A DNA stretch of 52,311 bases, from NCBI GenBank assembly GCA_031266175.1, contig JAISBN010000087.1:1-52311 (forward strand), given 5' to 3'. The stretch comes from Treponema sp. (GTDB lineage: Bacteria; Spirochaetota; Spirochaetia; Treponematales; Breznakiellaceae). The notes beneath the pieces were generated by a model, which was not told the origin of the DNA, did no database searches, and saw only the letters and a program-made list of their open reading frames with translations. The position numbers and the translations under genes are program-made. This document shows, one piece after another, positions 32,687 through 42,246 of the stretch (position 1 is the first letter of the stretch; each line of letters starts with the position of its first letter).

Positions 32687-33739
32687 ATGGATCAGATACT
32701 GGTTGTCGACGACAACCTTGCCAATCTAAAAAATATACAGTTACAGCTTTCGGATCACTATCAGGTAGTTCTGGCAAAATCCGGGGTCCAGGCCCTGCAG
32801 ATCTGTATCCAGAGAATCCCCGATTTGATACTTCTGGATGTGGACATGCCCGAAATGGACGGTTTTGAGACCTTAAGCCGGATTAAGGACAATGTCCTCT
32901 TAACCAGAATCCCGGTGATCTTTCTTACCGCCAACCATGACATGGCTACGGAAATACGGGCCCTGGAATCGGGGGTGGTGGACTTTATCACCAAGCCGGT
33001 GGAAAAAAGCATCCTTCACCACCGGCTGCAGCTCCACCTGAACCTGGCCCGGTATCAGCAGCATCTGGAAGAGACCGTCAAGGAACTGGAAGACAGCATT
33101 GTTCTTTCGTTTTCGGAAATGATTGAAAGCAGGGACAAGAATACGGGGGATCATGTCCAGAGAACCCGGATTTACGTAACCCTCCTGGGCCGGGAGCTTA
33201 TCGCCCAGGGCCGTTTTGCCGGTGAACTGAACGAAAGGGAACTGTCCCTGATAACCAGGGCGGCCCTGCTCCACGACATCGGTAAAATCGGCATCAGCGA
33301 TACGATCCTGCTTAAACCAGGCAGGCTTGACGACGTGGAATTTGACATCATGAAAACCCACACCACCATAGGCGCGGAAATTCTGGAAACCATGTACAAG
33401 CGTACTCCCACCCAATACTATTTAAAATACGCCAAACAGATCGCCGAAGGACACCATGAAAAATACGATGGTTCCGGCTATCCCCACGGGATTAAGGGGG
33501 AAGCCATTCCCCTCTGCTCCAGAATTATGGCGGTGGCGGATGTGTACGACGCGGTGGTGGCGGACAGGATATACCGGAAAGCAATGACCTCCCAGGAAGC
33601 CTACAATCTTATTGAGGCGGGCAAAGGCACCCACTTTGATCCGGCGGTGATCGACGCGTTTATAGCCGTCCGCGGCGAAATGGAGGCGGTGGCCAGAAGG
33701 CGCTCCGCCAAAACCGAAGCTGCCCAGGTTTCGTCATGA
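32687..33739 (+). CDS. Response regulator with an HD-GYP c-di-GMP phosphodiesterase domain
   Basis: The protein has 350 residues. The receiver domain (1-120) has the acidic pair in 'ILVVDDN', the phospho-acceptor in 'LLDVDMPEMDG', and 'KPV' near 105. After a coiled linker the HD-GYP domain follows, with 'LLHDIGKIGISD', 'EGHHEKYDGSGYPHGIKG' and 'RIMAVADVYDAVVADR'. All HD-GYP signature residues appear intact, so it should degrade cyclic di-GMP once phosphorylated. The start at 32687 ('MDQILVV') has GGAG upstream. It is the first gene of a four-gene operon and overlaps the next by 4 bases. It is the likely output of the phosphorelay. Confidence 0.93.
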   Translation: MDQILVVDDNLANLKNIQLQLSDHYQVVLAKSGVQALQICIQRIPDLILLDVDMPEMDGFETLSRIKDNVLLTRIPVIFLTANHDMATEIRALESGVVDFITKPVEKSILHHRLQLHLNLARYQQHLEETVKELEDSIVLSFSEMIESRDKNTGDHVQRTRIYVTLLGRELIAQGRFAGELNERELSLITRAALLHDIGKIGISDTILLKPGRLDDVEFDIMKTHTTIGAEILETMYKRTPTQYYLKYAKQIAEGHHEKYDGSGYPHGIKGEAIPLCSRIMAVADVYDAVVADRIYRKAMTSQEAYNLIEAGKGTHFDPAVIDAFIAVRGEMEAVARRRSAKTEAAQVSS

Positions 33740-36093
33740 AAAAATCTCTCTGGATGCGGATACTGTTCTTTGGCATCGTTCCTTTCATCGTTACCTATAT
33801 CGGATTTTCCGCGTTTATTATGCGTCAGGTGTACCAAACCCAAATCAAAAAAGCCGCTCAGGAGCTCCACAAGCTGGCGCTGTACAACAGCGTCAATCTA
33901 AAAAATTTTTATGAGGTGATTGAACTTTCCGCCCAGATTGCCGCGGCGGAGCTGGAAAAAATCGATCCCGAAAGCCCGACGGCCCGGGATATGGGCGAAC
34001 ATATTCTTGCCGCCCGTTTTCGCAAGCCCCAGGTGATTAACGCGTGGCTTGCCTTTGAACCCAATGCCTTTGACGGCATGGACGCCCTTCACGCCGAAGA
34101 TTATCCCGGGGCTCCTTCGGGACGGTATATCCGGTCCCTGACCAAAAAGGGCTCGTTCTGGGAAGAATCGCGTACTATTGATGAAACAGGCCTGGAAGAC
34201 GAGGAGCAGTACCGCGCGGCCATGGATACGGGCGCCGTTTTTACCGATCTGGGGGGCCGCCATCTTCTGGGGAATTACGGTGTCGGCGTGGTCAGCAGGA
34301 TGGGCGTGGTATCGCCGGTCTTCCGGAACGGCCGCATAATCGGATGCGTGGGGCTGGATGTGGAACTTAACGAGCAGACCCTGGGGGAAGAGATTCTGCC
34401 CCCGGCGGTTTCCGCGATATTCCTTCCCAGCGGCAGGCTTGGGTATTCCATCCGGACGGAAAACGTGGGAAAAGACCTGGAAGTCCTGGGGTTTTCCGGG
34501 GGTGAACGGATCAGGGATGCCATGGGCAGGGAAGAACCGGTTTACCTGTACAATGAATATTCAGGGATTTCCCGGGTCAGGAGCTTTAGTTATTTTTACC
34601 CTGTTCAAATAAACGACAGGCTTCTGTATATTGCCACTTCCATACCGCAGCAGGATGTCTGGCTGAACACGATCCAGGGCATTAAGCCCATCGGAATTTC
34701 GCTTTTTGCCAGCCTTGTCGTTTTTACGGTGTTCCTGTTCTTCCTTTCCCGGGCCATTTCGACGCCGCTTAAAAAACTGACCTCCGCCTGCGAGGCGCTG
34801 GCTTCGGGAAACCTGGACGCCCGTATCGACCTGTCCCGGTCCGCCGATGAACTGGGGATGATCACCAAATCCTTAAGCCGCATGGCGGAACAGTTCAGAA
34901 CCAGTAAAATGCTCCAGCGGCGCTATCAGGACCGGATCGACATTATTATGGAAATTCATCAGGCCCTGTTCCGCGGCAACAGCCTGTCCGAAGCTTTTTA
35001 CGGGGTGCTTGCGGTAACGGCGGAATATTTCGGCATTTACAAGGCCGCGCTGATCTTTATTGCCGGCGAAAGCCCCCTGATCAGGGCTGTGTATCCTTCC
35101 CAAAAATCCGCCGAAGGGAAGGGCGAATTCTTTAACCACAATCTGGTCGTTAATCTTCTGGGAAACAAACAGCACGTAACCATGAACTACGGCGTCCTGA
35201 ACGCCATGCAGCTTCCCTTTGTTGATTTTAAAACAAAGGCGCTGTGCATTCTGCCCCTGCGGACCAACGATATGCTGCGGGGTTACATTATCATGGAAGG
35301 AAAAGAACCGGAAGCCTTTGTCCATGACGATACCACCCTGATCTTCATGACCAGGACCCTTTCCGGTATCCTTGACTGTAGAACGGCCTGGGAACAGGAA
35401 GCCCTTGCGGAGGACGGCAAAGAAGACAAAACGCTGGAGCCGGTCAGGTTGCCGGGAATTCTGCCGCCGGAAAATGCCGCCCTGTTTCTGGAAAAGGCAA
35501 AGGTCATCCAGAACCTCAATATAGAGCAGGGCCTGCTGCTTATCGGCGGCGAAAAGGAAAAGTATACGGAGTTGCTGCAGGTAACAATCAAGGTTATTAC
35601 CGGGGGAATTCTTACGATGCGCAGCCTGTACCGGCAGGACCTGCCCGGTTTTGCCATAGAAGTGCACGGCATGAAATCGGCGCTGTACAGCATCGGCGCG
35701 GAACCCCTGGGAGATGAAGCTCGGCAGCTGGAATTTGCCGCCAAATCCGACGACGGCGCGTACTGCGCGGAAAACTATCCCGCCTTCGAAGAAAAGCTGC
35801 GGACCCTGTCCCGGAACCTGGCCGCCCTTTTTCCCCGGCAGGAGCGGGGTTCCCGGACAGGCAGCGCGCAGGAACTGCGGGAACTGCTGGAAAAAGCCCT
35901 GGACGCCTGCGGCAACTTTGACTCCGCGGAGGCCGACAAAATCCTTGTATCCCTGACGGAACTTAAGTGGGATGACCAAAACATTGCCGGAACCCTGGCG
36001 GAAATAGGGAACGATCTTGAAAACCTGGAATATGACGACGCGGCGGACAAGATTTCCCGGCTGCTGGAAACCCTGGGAAACGGCTCCTCATGA
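33736..36093 (+). CDS. Membrane sensor: dCache-HAMP-GAF with a C-terminal HPt domain
   Basis: The protein has 785 residues. A membrane helix at about 9-29 is followed by a periplasmic region of the double-Cache type (about 35-310, with 'ALYNSVNLKNFYEVIELSAQ' and 'FAIEVHG' later). A second helix is at about 316-335, then a HAMP domain ('AISTPLKKLTSACEALASGN'), a GAF-like domain (about 390-560), and an HPt domain near 620-700. The HPt core 'GFAIEVHGMKSALYSIGAEPL' holds the phosphorylatable His. No histidine-kinase core is present, so it should pass phosphate rather than make it. A stalk-like C-terminal helix pair follows. It is coupled to both neighbours by 4-base overlaps. Confidence 0.82.
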   Translation: MKKSLWMRILFFGIVPFIVTYIGFSAFIMRQVYQTQIKKAAQELHKLALYNSVNLKNFYEVIELSAQIAAAELEKIDPESPTARDMGEHILAARFRKPQVINAWLAFEPNAFDGMDALHAEDYPGAPSGRYIRSLTKKGSFWEESRTIDETGLEDEEQYRAAMDTGAVFTDLGGRHLLGNYGVGVVSRMGVVSPVFRNGRIIGCVGLDVELNEQTLGEEILPPAVSAIFLPSGRLGYSIRTENVGKDLEVLGFSGGERIRDAMGREEPVYLYNEYSGISRVRSFSYFYPVQINDRLLYIATSIPQQDVWLNTIQGIKPIGISLFASLVVFTVFLFFLSRAISTPLKKLTSACEALASGNLDARIDLSRSADELGMITKSLSRMAEQFRTSKMLQRRYQDRIDIIMEIHQALFRGNSLSEAFYGVLAVTAEYFGIYKAALIFIAGESPLIRAVYPSQKSAEGKGEFFNHNLVVNLLGNKQHVTMNYGVLNAMQLPFVDFKTKALCILPLRTNDMLRGYIIMEGKEPEAFVHDDTTLIFMTRTLSGILDCRTAWEQEALAEDGKEDKTLEPVRLPGILPPENAALFLEKAKVIQNLNIEQGLLLIGGEKEKYTELLQVTIKVITGGILTMRSLYRQDLPGFAIEVHGMKSALYSIGAEPLGDEARQLEFAAKSDDGAYCAENYPAFEEKLRTLSRNLAALFPRQERGSRTGSAQELRELLEKALDACGNFDSAEADKILVSLTELKWDDQNIAGTLAEIGNDLENLEYDDAADKISRLLETLGNGSS

Positions 36094-37091
36094 GACACCT
36101 TTTTATCATCGATCCCGCTCCGGGGCTTTCGGGCGGCATTGATGAAATCGAGAAGGACATTCACGACTACTTTGCCGCCAACCCCAGACGGCATTACGCC
36201 GTACATTTCTGCCGCTGGAGGCGGGACGCCTCCGGGTATACCCAGCGTTATGTAAGCCATGCCCGGGAAATGGTCCGGGTATATGCCATAGGGGGCAGCA
36301 ACACCTTTTTTGAAGTGATCAACGGAGCCGTGGGATTACCCAATGTCCAGGTTGCGTGGTATCCCCTGGGTAAAGCCAGTTCCGTGTTTTTCGGCGGCGA
36401 CAATCTGAACTTTTTCCAGTCCCTGCAAAATTTGACCCTTTCGCCGGTGATCACCATAGATACCATCCGGGCCGGTAATCATTACATAGCCGTCAACGCC
36501 TTTATCGGCGCCGAAGCCGAAGCCTGCCGGGCGGGGGACAGGCTGGCGGAGCGTTTTAAACTGCCCAGAAACGCCGCCTATTTTGCCGCAAGCCTGTTCA
36601 ATGTCCTTTTGGGCAGGTATAACCAGTTCTACTCCCTGGAAACAGAGCACGAGAAGGCCGAAGGAGTATACAACAGCATTCTGGTAAGCAACGCTCCTAC
36701 CGGCGGCATGGGCTTAAGGCCCGCCGCGGATTCCCTGTTCAACGACGGTTACATGGATGTCTATGCCATTAAACGCATACCCCGAACCAGGGTGTTTGCC
36801 GTGATCCAAGACTATGAGCAGGGCCTGTACCGGAACTGGCCCCAGTATATCAGCCATTACCGGTGCAGGGAATTCCGGATTTCATCGGATTCCGTCATGA
36901 CCATTTCCCTGGACGAAAGCCTGTTTTACGGCAACGCCGTGGATTTCGAGATTTGTCCCTATTCGCTGGACTTTGTCTGTCCGGCGGGCCTGAGTGTTCC
37001 CATAATTCACGCGGATACGACAGACCCCGAGGAAGAGTTTACCATCGAAGATTTTACCGGCGGCCCGGATTCCGGCGAGGCCGTCGAGTGA
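36090..37091 (+). CDS. Diacylglycerol-kinase-like protein with altered signature motifs
   Basis: The protein has 333 residues and resembles the catalytic fold of bacterial lipid kinases (DgkB/YegS type): '[20 protein letters not shown]' at the start, '[19 protein letters not shown]' where active enzymes have GGDGTxxEVxNG, and '[16 protein letters not shown]' where they have PLGTGNDFA. The Asp of GGDGT is replaced by Ser and the second motif is changed, so kinase activity is doubtful. It lies inside the signalling operon with 4-base overlaps on both sides. A role as a lipid- or nucleotide-sensing component is an inference; a divergent active kinase is the alternative. Confidence 0.7.
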   Translation: MRHLFIIDPAPGLSGGIDEIEKDIHDYFAANPRRHYAVHFCRWRRDASGYTQRYVSHAREMVRVYAIGGSNTFFEVINGAVGLPNVQVAWYPLGKASSVFFGGDNLNFFQSLQNLTLSPVITIDTIRAGNHYIAVNAFIGAEAEACRAGDRLAERFKLPRNAAYFAASLFNVLLGRYNQFYSLETEHEKAEGVYNSILVSNAPTGGMGLRPAADSLFNDGYMDVYAIKRIPRTRVFAVIQDYEQGLYRNWPQYISHYRCREFRISSDSVMTISLDESLFYGNAVDFEICPYSLDFVCPAGLSVPIIHADTTDPEEEFTIEDFTGGPDSGEAVE

Positions 37092-39487
37092 GTACACAGC
37101 CGGGCGATTACGGCCATAACAAAGCGTATCACTACGCGGCGCTTATCGGTTATGCCGGCCTGGGAATTTATCTGTTCATATCGATTTTTTATATGTTCAT
37201 CTTCGGTATAAGCGCCGCCGAGTGTGTTATCCGAATTGTTTCAAATCTGGCCTTTGCTGTTTTTTTTACCTGGATACTTTACTTTAGCGGTTTTTCCCGT
37301 CACACAATAGCATGGGTTTCTCCCGCGGTCTTTTTTACTTTTATAAGCGTTGCGGCCCTAATCCTGAAGGGAGATCCCCTGTATCCTTTCCTGGTTATCA
37401 TAGACATGATGATCGCGTTCTGCTATCTGGACTACCGGGCTTTTCTGAAATTCCAGATCTTTTCCAGCGCCGTTCTGGTAATTGTATTACTGTTTCTCCG
37501 GTATCCCCTGGCGGGCAGCGTTTCCCGGTATATAGAAGTGTCGGGGGTGGTAACTTACCTTATGTGCGGCTTTTTGCTGTATTCCTTTGCCCGTTTCCTT
37601 CTTAAGATTATCGCCGACGTGGAGCGCTCAGGAATTACCTTTGCCTCCCTGATGGAGACTACATTTTCCTTTATGGTGATTATCAATAACAACGCGGAGG
37701 TGGAGTATTTAAGCGATTCCCTGGCGGGATGGCTCGCCATCAGCGATAAAACCCATGTCCGCGGACGCCCGCTGCTGGACTTCCTGCCCCCGGGGGAACT
37801 GCGCATGCTGTTCCAGGAAATCCTGGAACAGCCGGGGTATGTGGAACGGCACTTTTCCGTTATCCAGCGGGGAACGCCGGCCTACTTTCTGCTCCGTTCC
37901 TCCCGGCTGCCAGGGGGAACAGTAGCCCGTATCTTTGAATGGACCGATATTACCCCCATCATGGAGGCAAAAAACCTGGCCGAATCCGCGGACCGGGCAA
38001 AGAGCAATTTCCTGGCAAACATGAGCCACGAAATCCGCACGCCCATGAACGCGATCATCGGCATGACGGATCTGATGCTGACCAATCCCTTAAGCGAAGA
38101 GCAGATTACCAGGGCGGATACAATCAAGGGATCGGCCTTAAGCCTGCTCCATATCATTAACGACATTCTGGACTTTTCCAAGATTGACGCCCAAAAAATG
38201 GAGGTGGTCTCCAAGCCCTTTGATTTTACCGCCATGCTGAGCGATACGCTGAACGTGATCAACATCAAGTCTTCCGAAAAGGGGCTGGCCCTGGTAGCAT
38301 CGGTTTCACGGAATGTGCCGCCGGTGATAACAAACGACGAGATTAGGCTTAAGCAGTGCCTTATCAACATCCTTAACAACGCGGTTAAATTTACCAAAGA
38401 AGGGGCGGTTATTCTGAGCGCCTGGACCGAACCCCTGTTCGGCAGTGAAGGCGGGGACGCGTACCGCCTGAATTTTACCATCAGCGATACGGGCCAGGGA
38501 ATCAAAAAAGAAGACTTAAGCCAGCTCTTTACCGAATTCCAGCAGCTTGATACCCACCGGAATCACGCCATAGAGGGAACCGGCCTGGGGCTGGCCATAA
38601 GCCGGCGGCTGCTGGAACTGATGGGCGGAGAAATTACCGTGGGCAGCGTATACGGCGAAGGCACGACCTTTTCGTTCTACGTGGTCTGCCCGGGCAGGCC
38701 CCACGGCTTTCTGGCGGAAGTGGAACGGCCCGCGGAAAAGCGGGTCCTGGTGTACGAACCCAATACCTACAATGTGGAAGGCATGGAGTTTATGCTTCGG
38801 GACTTGGGAATACAGTATACGATTTGTACCGATCTTGAACACGCCAGGGAAGAATACCAGGCAGGCTCCTTTAGCCATGTCTTCTTTGACACCAGCGTCA
38901 AGGAAGGATTCCGGGAATTCCTGGATATGGATACCCCCACTAAATTTATCCTGCTTAAGGAAATTTCGGAAAAATACGACAAGGAAATCCCCAATGCCCT
39001 GAACAGGCCCGTTTTGATCACCGCTTTAGCGGATGCCCTGAACGGCAAAAAGAACTACGAACACCGCAGAATCAAGGAAGACGGAGGATCCTTTATGGTT
39101 AAGGATACCCTGGTTCTGGTGGTGGACGATAACCAGGTAAACCGTATGGTAGCCGAAGGCCTGCTCCGCCGTTACGGCGCGGAGGTTGATACCGCCTGCG
39201 GAGGGGAAGAAGCCATAGAACTTGTCAAAAAACAGCATTACGACATTGTTTTTATGGATCACATGATGCCCGGCATGGACGGTATAGAGACAACCCAAAA
39301 GATCCGTTCCCTGGGGGATCATTTTACCCGGATTACCATTATTGCCCTGACCGCCAATGCCATCTCGGGGATCAGGGAAACCTTTCTAAGGGAGGGGATG
39401 GACGATTTTCTTTCCAAACCCATCATGGTGAAGGATCTAAAAGCCATCCTGCGTAAACATCTGCCGCTGGAAAAAATCGTCCTGTAA
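37088..39487 (+). CDS. Hybrid histidine kinase with a 6-TM sensor, PAS, and two receiver domains
   Basis: The predicted membrane kinase has 799 residues from GTG 37088, which overlaps the previous stop (GTGA). Homology to the ORF-track upstream extension is lacking. Six helices (about 15-190) are followed by a PAS domain (about 200-310). The HisKA H-box is '[16 protein letters not shown]', and the ATPase has '[13 protein letters not shown]', '[11 protein letters not shown]' and '[12 protein letters not shown]'. A first receiver-like domain (about 545-655) has lost the acidic pair ('VLVYEPN'). A second (about 670-790) is complete: '[10 protein letters not shown]', '[11 protein letters not shown]', 'SKPI'. 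It has no HPt, which the operon supplies in the dCache protein. Confidence 0.88.
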   Translation: MSTQPGDYGHNKAYHYAALIGYAGLGIYLFISIFYMFIFGISAAECVIRIVSNLAFAVFFTWILYFSGFSRHTIAWVSPAVFFTFISVAALILKGDPLYPFLVIIDMMIAFCYLDYRAFLKFQIFSSAVLVIVLLFLRYPLAGSVSRYIEVSGVVTYLMCGFLLYSFARFLLKIIADVERSGITFASLMETTFSFMVIINNNAEVEYLSDSLAGWLAISDKTHVRGRPLLDFLPPGELRMLFQEILEQPGYVERHFSVIQRGTPAYFLLRSSRLPGGTVARIFEWTDITPIMEAKNLAESADRAKSNFLANMSHEIRTPMNAIIGMTDLMLTNPLSEEQITRADTIKGSALSLLHIINDILDFSKIDAQKMEVVSKPFDFTAMLSDTLNVINIKSSEKGLALVASVSRNVPPVITNDEIRLKQCLINILNNAVKFTKEGAVILSAWTEPLFGSEGGDAYRLNFTISDTGQGIKKEDLSQLFTEFQQLDTHRNHAIEGTGLGLAISRRLLELMGGEITVGSVYGEGTTFSFYVVCPGRPHGFLAEVERPAEKRVLVYEPNTYNVEGMEFMLRDLGIQYTICTDLEHAREEYQAGSFSHVFFDTSVKEGFREFLDMDTPTKFILLKEISEKYDKEIPNALNRPVLITALADALNGKKNYEHRRIKEDGGSFMVKDTLVLVVDDNQVNRMVAEGLLRRYGAEVDTACGGEEAIELVKKQHYDIVFMDHMMPGMDGIETTQKIRSLGDHFTRITIIALTANAISGIRETFLREGMDDFLSKPIMVKDLKAILRKHLPLEKIVL

Positions 39488-39535
39488 CTTGTTTGAAAAC
39501 CCAGCCGGATTGCCGCACAGGCCGGCAGCTCTCCC

Positions 39536-39563
39536 TTAACAATCCCCGCAAATTACCGATATT
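39536..39563 (+). promoter_or_regulatory. Possible promoter of rlpA, close to the start codon
   Basis: TTAACA (39536-39541) and GATATT (39558-39563) are 16 bases apart. The -10-like box ends 6 bases before the ATG (39570). The only purine run there, GGGA, is too close to the ATG to be a normal ribosome-binding site. Confidence 0.4.
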
Positions 39564-39569
39564 GGGAAT

Positions 39570-40508
39570 ATGAAAAGAATAGCCACGATATGTATGCTGA
39601 TTTCGGCGGCGGTTCTGGTTTCGGCCCAGTCCGATGTTAGAACCGGAACGATTAACCAGGGGATCTTTTACCAGGAGGGCATTGCCTCCTGGTACGGCGG
39701 TGAATTTAACGGAAAACCCACCGCTTCGGGAGAAATTTTTAACGATTCCCAGTTTACCGCGGCCCATCCGTTGCTGCCCTTCGGTACCATGCTTAAAATA
39801 ACCAACCGGCATAACAACAAGTCCGTTACCGTGCGGGTAAATGACCGGGGACCCTTTGTAGCCGCCAGGATTATTGATCTGTCCCGGGCCGCGGCGGCGC
39901 AGCTTGACATGATTAGCACCGGTACAGCTCCGGTTATTGTAGAAAGCCTCGACGTGGTTACCCTGTCCGCCGGCCCCCGGACCGCAGCGCCGGCGGACGC
40001 CGCACTCCAGGCCCAAGCCGCCGTGCCGCCGGCAGTGGCGGCGCCGATAACTCCGGCGGCAACAGCGGCGCCGGTAAGCCCGGCGCAAACGGCGGCGTCT
40101 GCTGTAATACCGGCAGCGTCCCCGCAGGCGGTAAGTCCCGGCGATCTACAGCCCGGGGACGCGCTCCAGGTCCGGTCCGCTTCGGTGGAACCCTACTCCA
40201 GCCCGGCTGCGGTTCCGGGAACCCTTCAGCCCGCTCCGGGTCCGGTTCCGTCGGCGCAGCTTAAACCGGGGATTCCCGCATCCGACACGGGAAAATACTA
40301 CCGCGTTCAGGTAGGATCCTATAAGCAGCCCCGCTACGCGGTGGAAGCCTTTGAAAAACTAAAAAAAGCGGGCCTCCACCCTGCCTACGAAAAACACGAT
40401 GAATATTACCGGGTTGTTCTTTCCGGACTCCGCCGGCAGGACCTGGGGATGGTAACGGAACGGCTCGGCCAGGCAGGCTTTAGCGAAGCGCTCCTGCGGG
40501 AAGAATAG
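39570..40508 (+). CDS. rlpA: RlpA-like septal lytic transglycosylase with a SPOR domain
   Basis: The protein has 312 residues. A signal peptide ('IATICMLISAAVLVSAQS') sends it to the periplasm, without a clear lipobox. Residues about 38-125 form the double-psi beta-barrel catalytic domain ('GIASWYGGEFNGKPTASGEIF', 'PFGTMLKITN', 'VRVNDRGPFVAARIIDLS'). A Pro/Ala-rich linker (about 130-245) leads to a C-terminal SPOR domain ('YYRVQVGSYKQPRYAVEAFEKLKKAG'), which binds denuded septal peptidoglycan. The domain order matches RlpA, which cuts glycan strands at division. It follows the signalling operon but probably has its own promoter. Confidence 0.93.
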   Translation: MKRIATICMLISAAVLVSAQSDVRTGTINQGIFYQEGIASWYGGEFNGKPTASGEIFNDSQFTAAHPLLPFGTMLKITNRHNNKSVTVRVNDRGPFVAARIIDLSRAAAAQLDMISTGTAPVIVESLDVVTLSAGPRTAAPADAALQAQAAVPPAVAAPITPAATAAPVSPAQTAASAVIPAASPQAVSPGDLQPGDALQVRSASVEPYSSPAAVPGTLQPAPGPVPSAQLKPGIPASDTGKYYRVQVGSYKQPRYAVEAFEKLKKAGLHPAYEKHDEYYRVVLSGLRRQDLGMVTERLGQAGFSEALLREE

Positions 40509-40546
40509 CGAACACAGGCGAAAGCCCGGCGCTGGCGGCAAAATCA

Positions 40547-41773
40547 TCAGGTTCGTGCCAGCTGGCTCCGGTAAGCGCTGATATAGGGCTCCAGGAGCCG
40601 CCGTTTTTCCCCCCGTTCTTTTTCGTAGTACGTGCCCCCCACGGTAAAACAGCAAAAACCCCCGGCGGCTGCGGCGGGGATGCAGATTTCCCGCAGGTCT
40701 ATACCGCTCTCTTGTCCCGCCGCCAGGGCTTCGGCAAGTCCGGCGATAACCTGTCCGGTAAAGTTGTCCCCGCAGCCGGTGGTGTCTCCCCGCCGTTCGG
40801 GACAGGCCGCCAGCTCCTGGTTCACTTTTTCGCAGACCGGCAGCGCCGTCAGGTCCGCTTTTTGGAACAGGCCGCGGCCTACTCCAAAAGCGCCGGCCCT
40901 TTGCGTTGTGCCGGACGCGGCGCAGAACAGCAGCGGCTGCCGGCCCCGGGTAATGACCGCCGCGCCGCAGCCTTGTTCCAGGAACCAGGCTGCCGCTTCC
41001 CGCACGGTGGGTTTTCCCGATGTTTTAAGGGCTTCTTCCTGATCCGCCAGCAGCAGATCAATATAAGAATAGGCGTCGTCCTGTATTCCGAGCCTCCACT
41101 TTTGCCCCGGACTTTCAAGTTCGCTGCGATAATCGTAGACCAGGTTGACTTCGGTTACCGCGCCGCGCCGGCGGGCTTTTTTTAACAGCGGGGTAAGTCC
41201 GTCGTGAAGATGCGGAGTAAGGGCCGTTCCCCCAAAGGCGGCAAGGGCGGCGTCAAAAAAATCCTCCGTCAGATCCGCGGGATAAAATTCATCCAGCGAA
41301 CCTTTGCGGTAGACAAAGGTACGCTCCCCGCTGCCGTTATCGTACCGGGGATCGGAAAGTACATCCACCCGGGAATTGGGACAGTCTTTACGGAGGAGCC
41401 TTACATCCGCAAAGGGAAGGGCGGAAAATTTTTCTTCCAGCGCATCGCCTGTTTCATCGCTGCCCCTGACGCCGTAGTACCGGACGGCAAAGGCCGCGTC
41501 CGCCAGCATTTGGGCGGCATGGGCCAGGGATACCGCCGAGGGTCCGCCAAGGTTCCGGGTATCGGGGGTTTTGCCGCCGTTAAGCAGGGCCATCACCTCG
41601 TCATAGGGCTTACCCATAAACCGTTCCAGGGCGCTGGAAAACACCAGCCGGCCCGGGGTTAACCCGCCGTCACCTGTTGTTCCGGACATGGCCGTCCGGT
41701 AACCGGGGCCGGAAAAATCTTCGTCCGCATAGATACAATCCAGAATGCCGCAGCCTGTTCCGTGGATGTTCAT
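40547..41773 (-). CDS. PfkB-family carbohydrate kinase
   Basis: The protein has 408 residues, longer than most members. The PfkB signature 'RGDTTGCGDNFTGQVIAGLA' near residue 335-355 holds the catalytic Asp and the anion hole. The N-terminal 'TGCGILDCIYADEDFSG' and the substrate-binding block 'GGPSAVSLAHAAQMLADAA' fit the ribokinase fold. Sugar specificity (ribokinase, fructokinase, adenosine kinase-like) cannot be read. It is the last of three minus-strand genes: its start overlaps the flavin-type oxidase gene by 4 bases. Confidence 0.88.
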   Translation of the reverse strand: MNIHGTGCGILDCIYADEDFSGPGYRTAMSGTTGDGGLTPGRLVFSSALERFMGKPYDEVMALLNGGKTPDTRNLGGPSAVSLAHAAQMLADAAFAVRYYGVRGSDETGDALEEKFSALPFADVRLLRKDCPNSRVDVLSDPRYDNGSGERTFVYRKGSLDEFYPADLTEDFFDAALAAFGGTALTPHLHDGLTPLLKKARRRGAVTEVNLVYDYRSELESPGQKWRLGIQDDAYSYIDLLLADQEEALKTSGKPTVREAAAWFLEQGCGAAVITRGRQPLLFCAASGTTQRAGAFGVGRGLFQKADLTALPVCEKVNQELAACPERRGDTTGCGDNFTGQVIAGLAEALAAGQESGIDLREICIPAAAAGGFCCFTVGGTYYEKERGEKRRLLEPYISAYRSQLART

Positions 41774-42243
41774 GGTTTTTTTCTCCGCTTGCCGGTAATT
41801 TCATCAATATGAATCTTCCAGACCCCCGTAAACTTGAGCATCCTTGCCGTTTCCTCCTCAAAGGCGCCCATGTTTCCCGGGGTAAACCGCTCGCTGATAA
41901 GCCTAAGGCCGCGGATTTTTTCATCATCCTCTAAAACTTCGTACACGGTCCCGATGACGACAGCCGATTCATAGACCACGGTAAAATTATCCTGGGGGAA
42001 TTCGGCGCTGCCCACAAAGGAAACGCAGACGCTGGACTGCCTGCGGAGGTTCACGGCCTTGTGGCCTTCCAGGGCGCCGTGAAAGTACAGCCAGTCCTCG
42101 TCCCGAACCAGGGACAGGGGTACGCCGTAGGGTACCCCGTCGCCGTCCACCGTTGACAGGACGCCGTAAGGGGCCTGGTCCAAAAAAACAAGCGCCTCGT
42201 TTCGGGATGCCGCCCGGTCCTTTCGCCGCATTTCGTAGTGCAT
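41770..42243 (-). CDS. Pyridoxamine 5'-phosphate oxidase-family protein (NimA-like)
   Basis: The protein has 157 residues with a split-barrel FMN-binding fold. 'APYGVLSTVDGDGVPYGVPLS' near residue 25 and 'WLYFHGALEGHKAVNLRRQSSVC' are the usual flavin-contact regions of the NimA/5-nitroimidazole-resistance branch. The real substrate is unknown; the family includes reductases of nitro- and quinone-type compounds. It stands between a LUD-domain gene (3-base gap) and the PfkB gene (4-base overlap), one operon. Confidence 0.85.
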   Translation of the reverse strand: MHYEMRRKDRAASRNEALVFLDQAPYGVLSTVDGDGVPYGVPLSLVRDEDWLYFHGALEGHKAVNLRRQSSVCVSFVGSAEFPQDNFTVVYESAVVIGTVYEVLEDDEKIRGLRLISERFTPGNMGAFEEETARMLKFTGVWKIHIDEITGKRRKKP

Positions 42244-42246
42244 AGC

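Noticed and set aside
34873-35979. 368-codon ORF opposite the dCache-HPt gene
   Set aside because: Antisense shadow; no start signal and no domain pattern.
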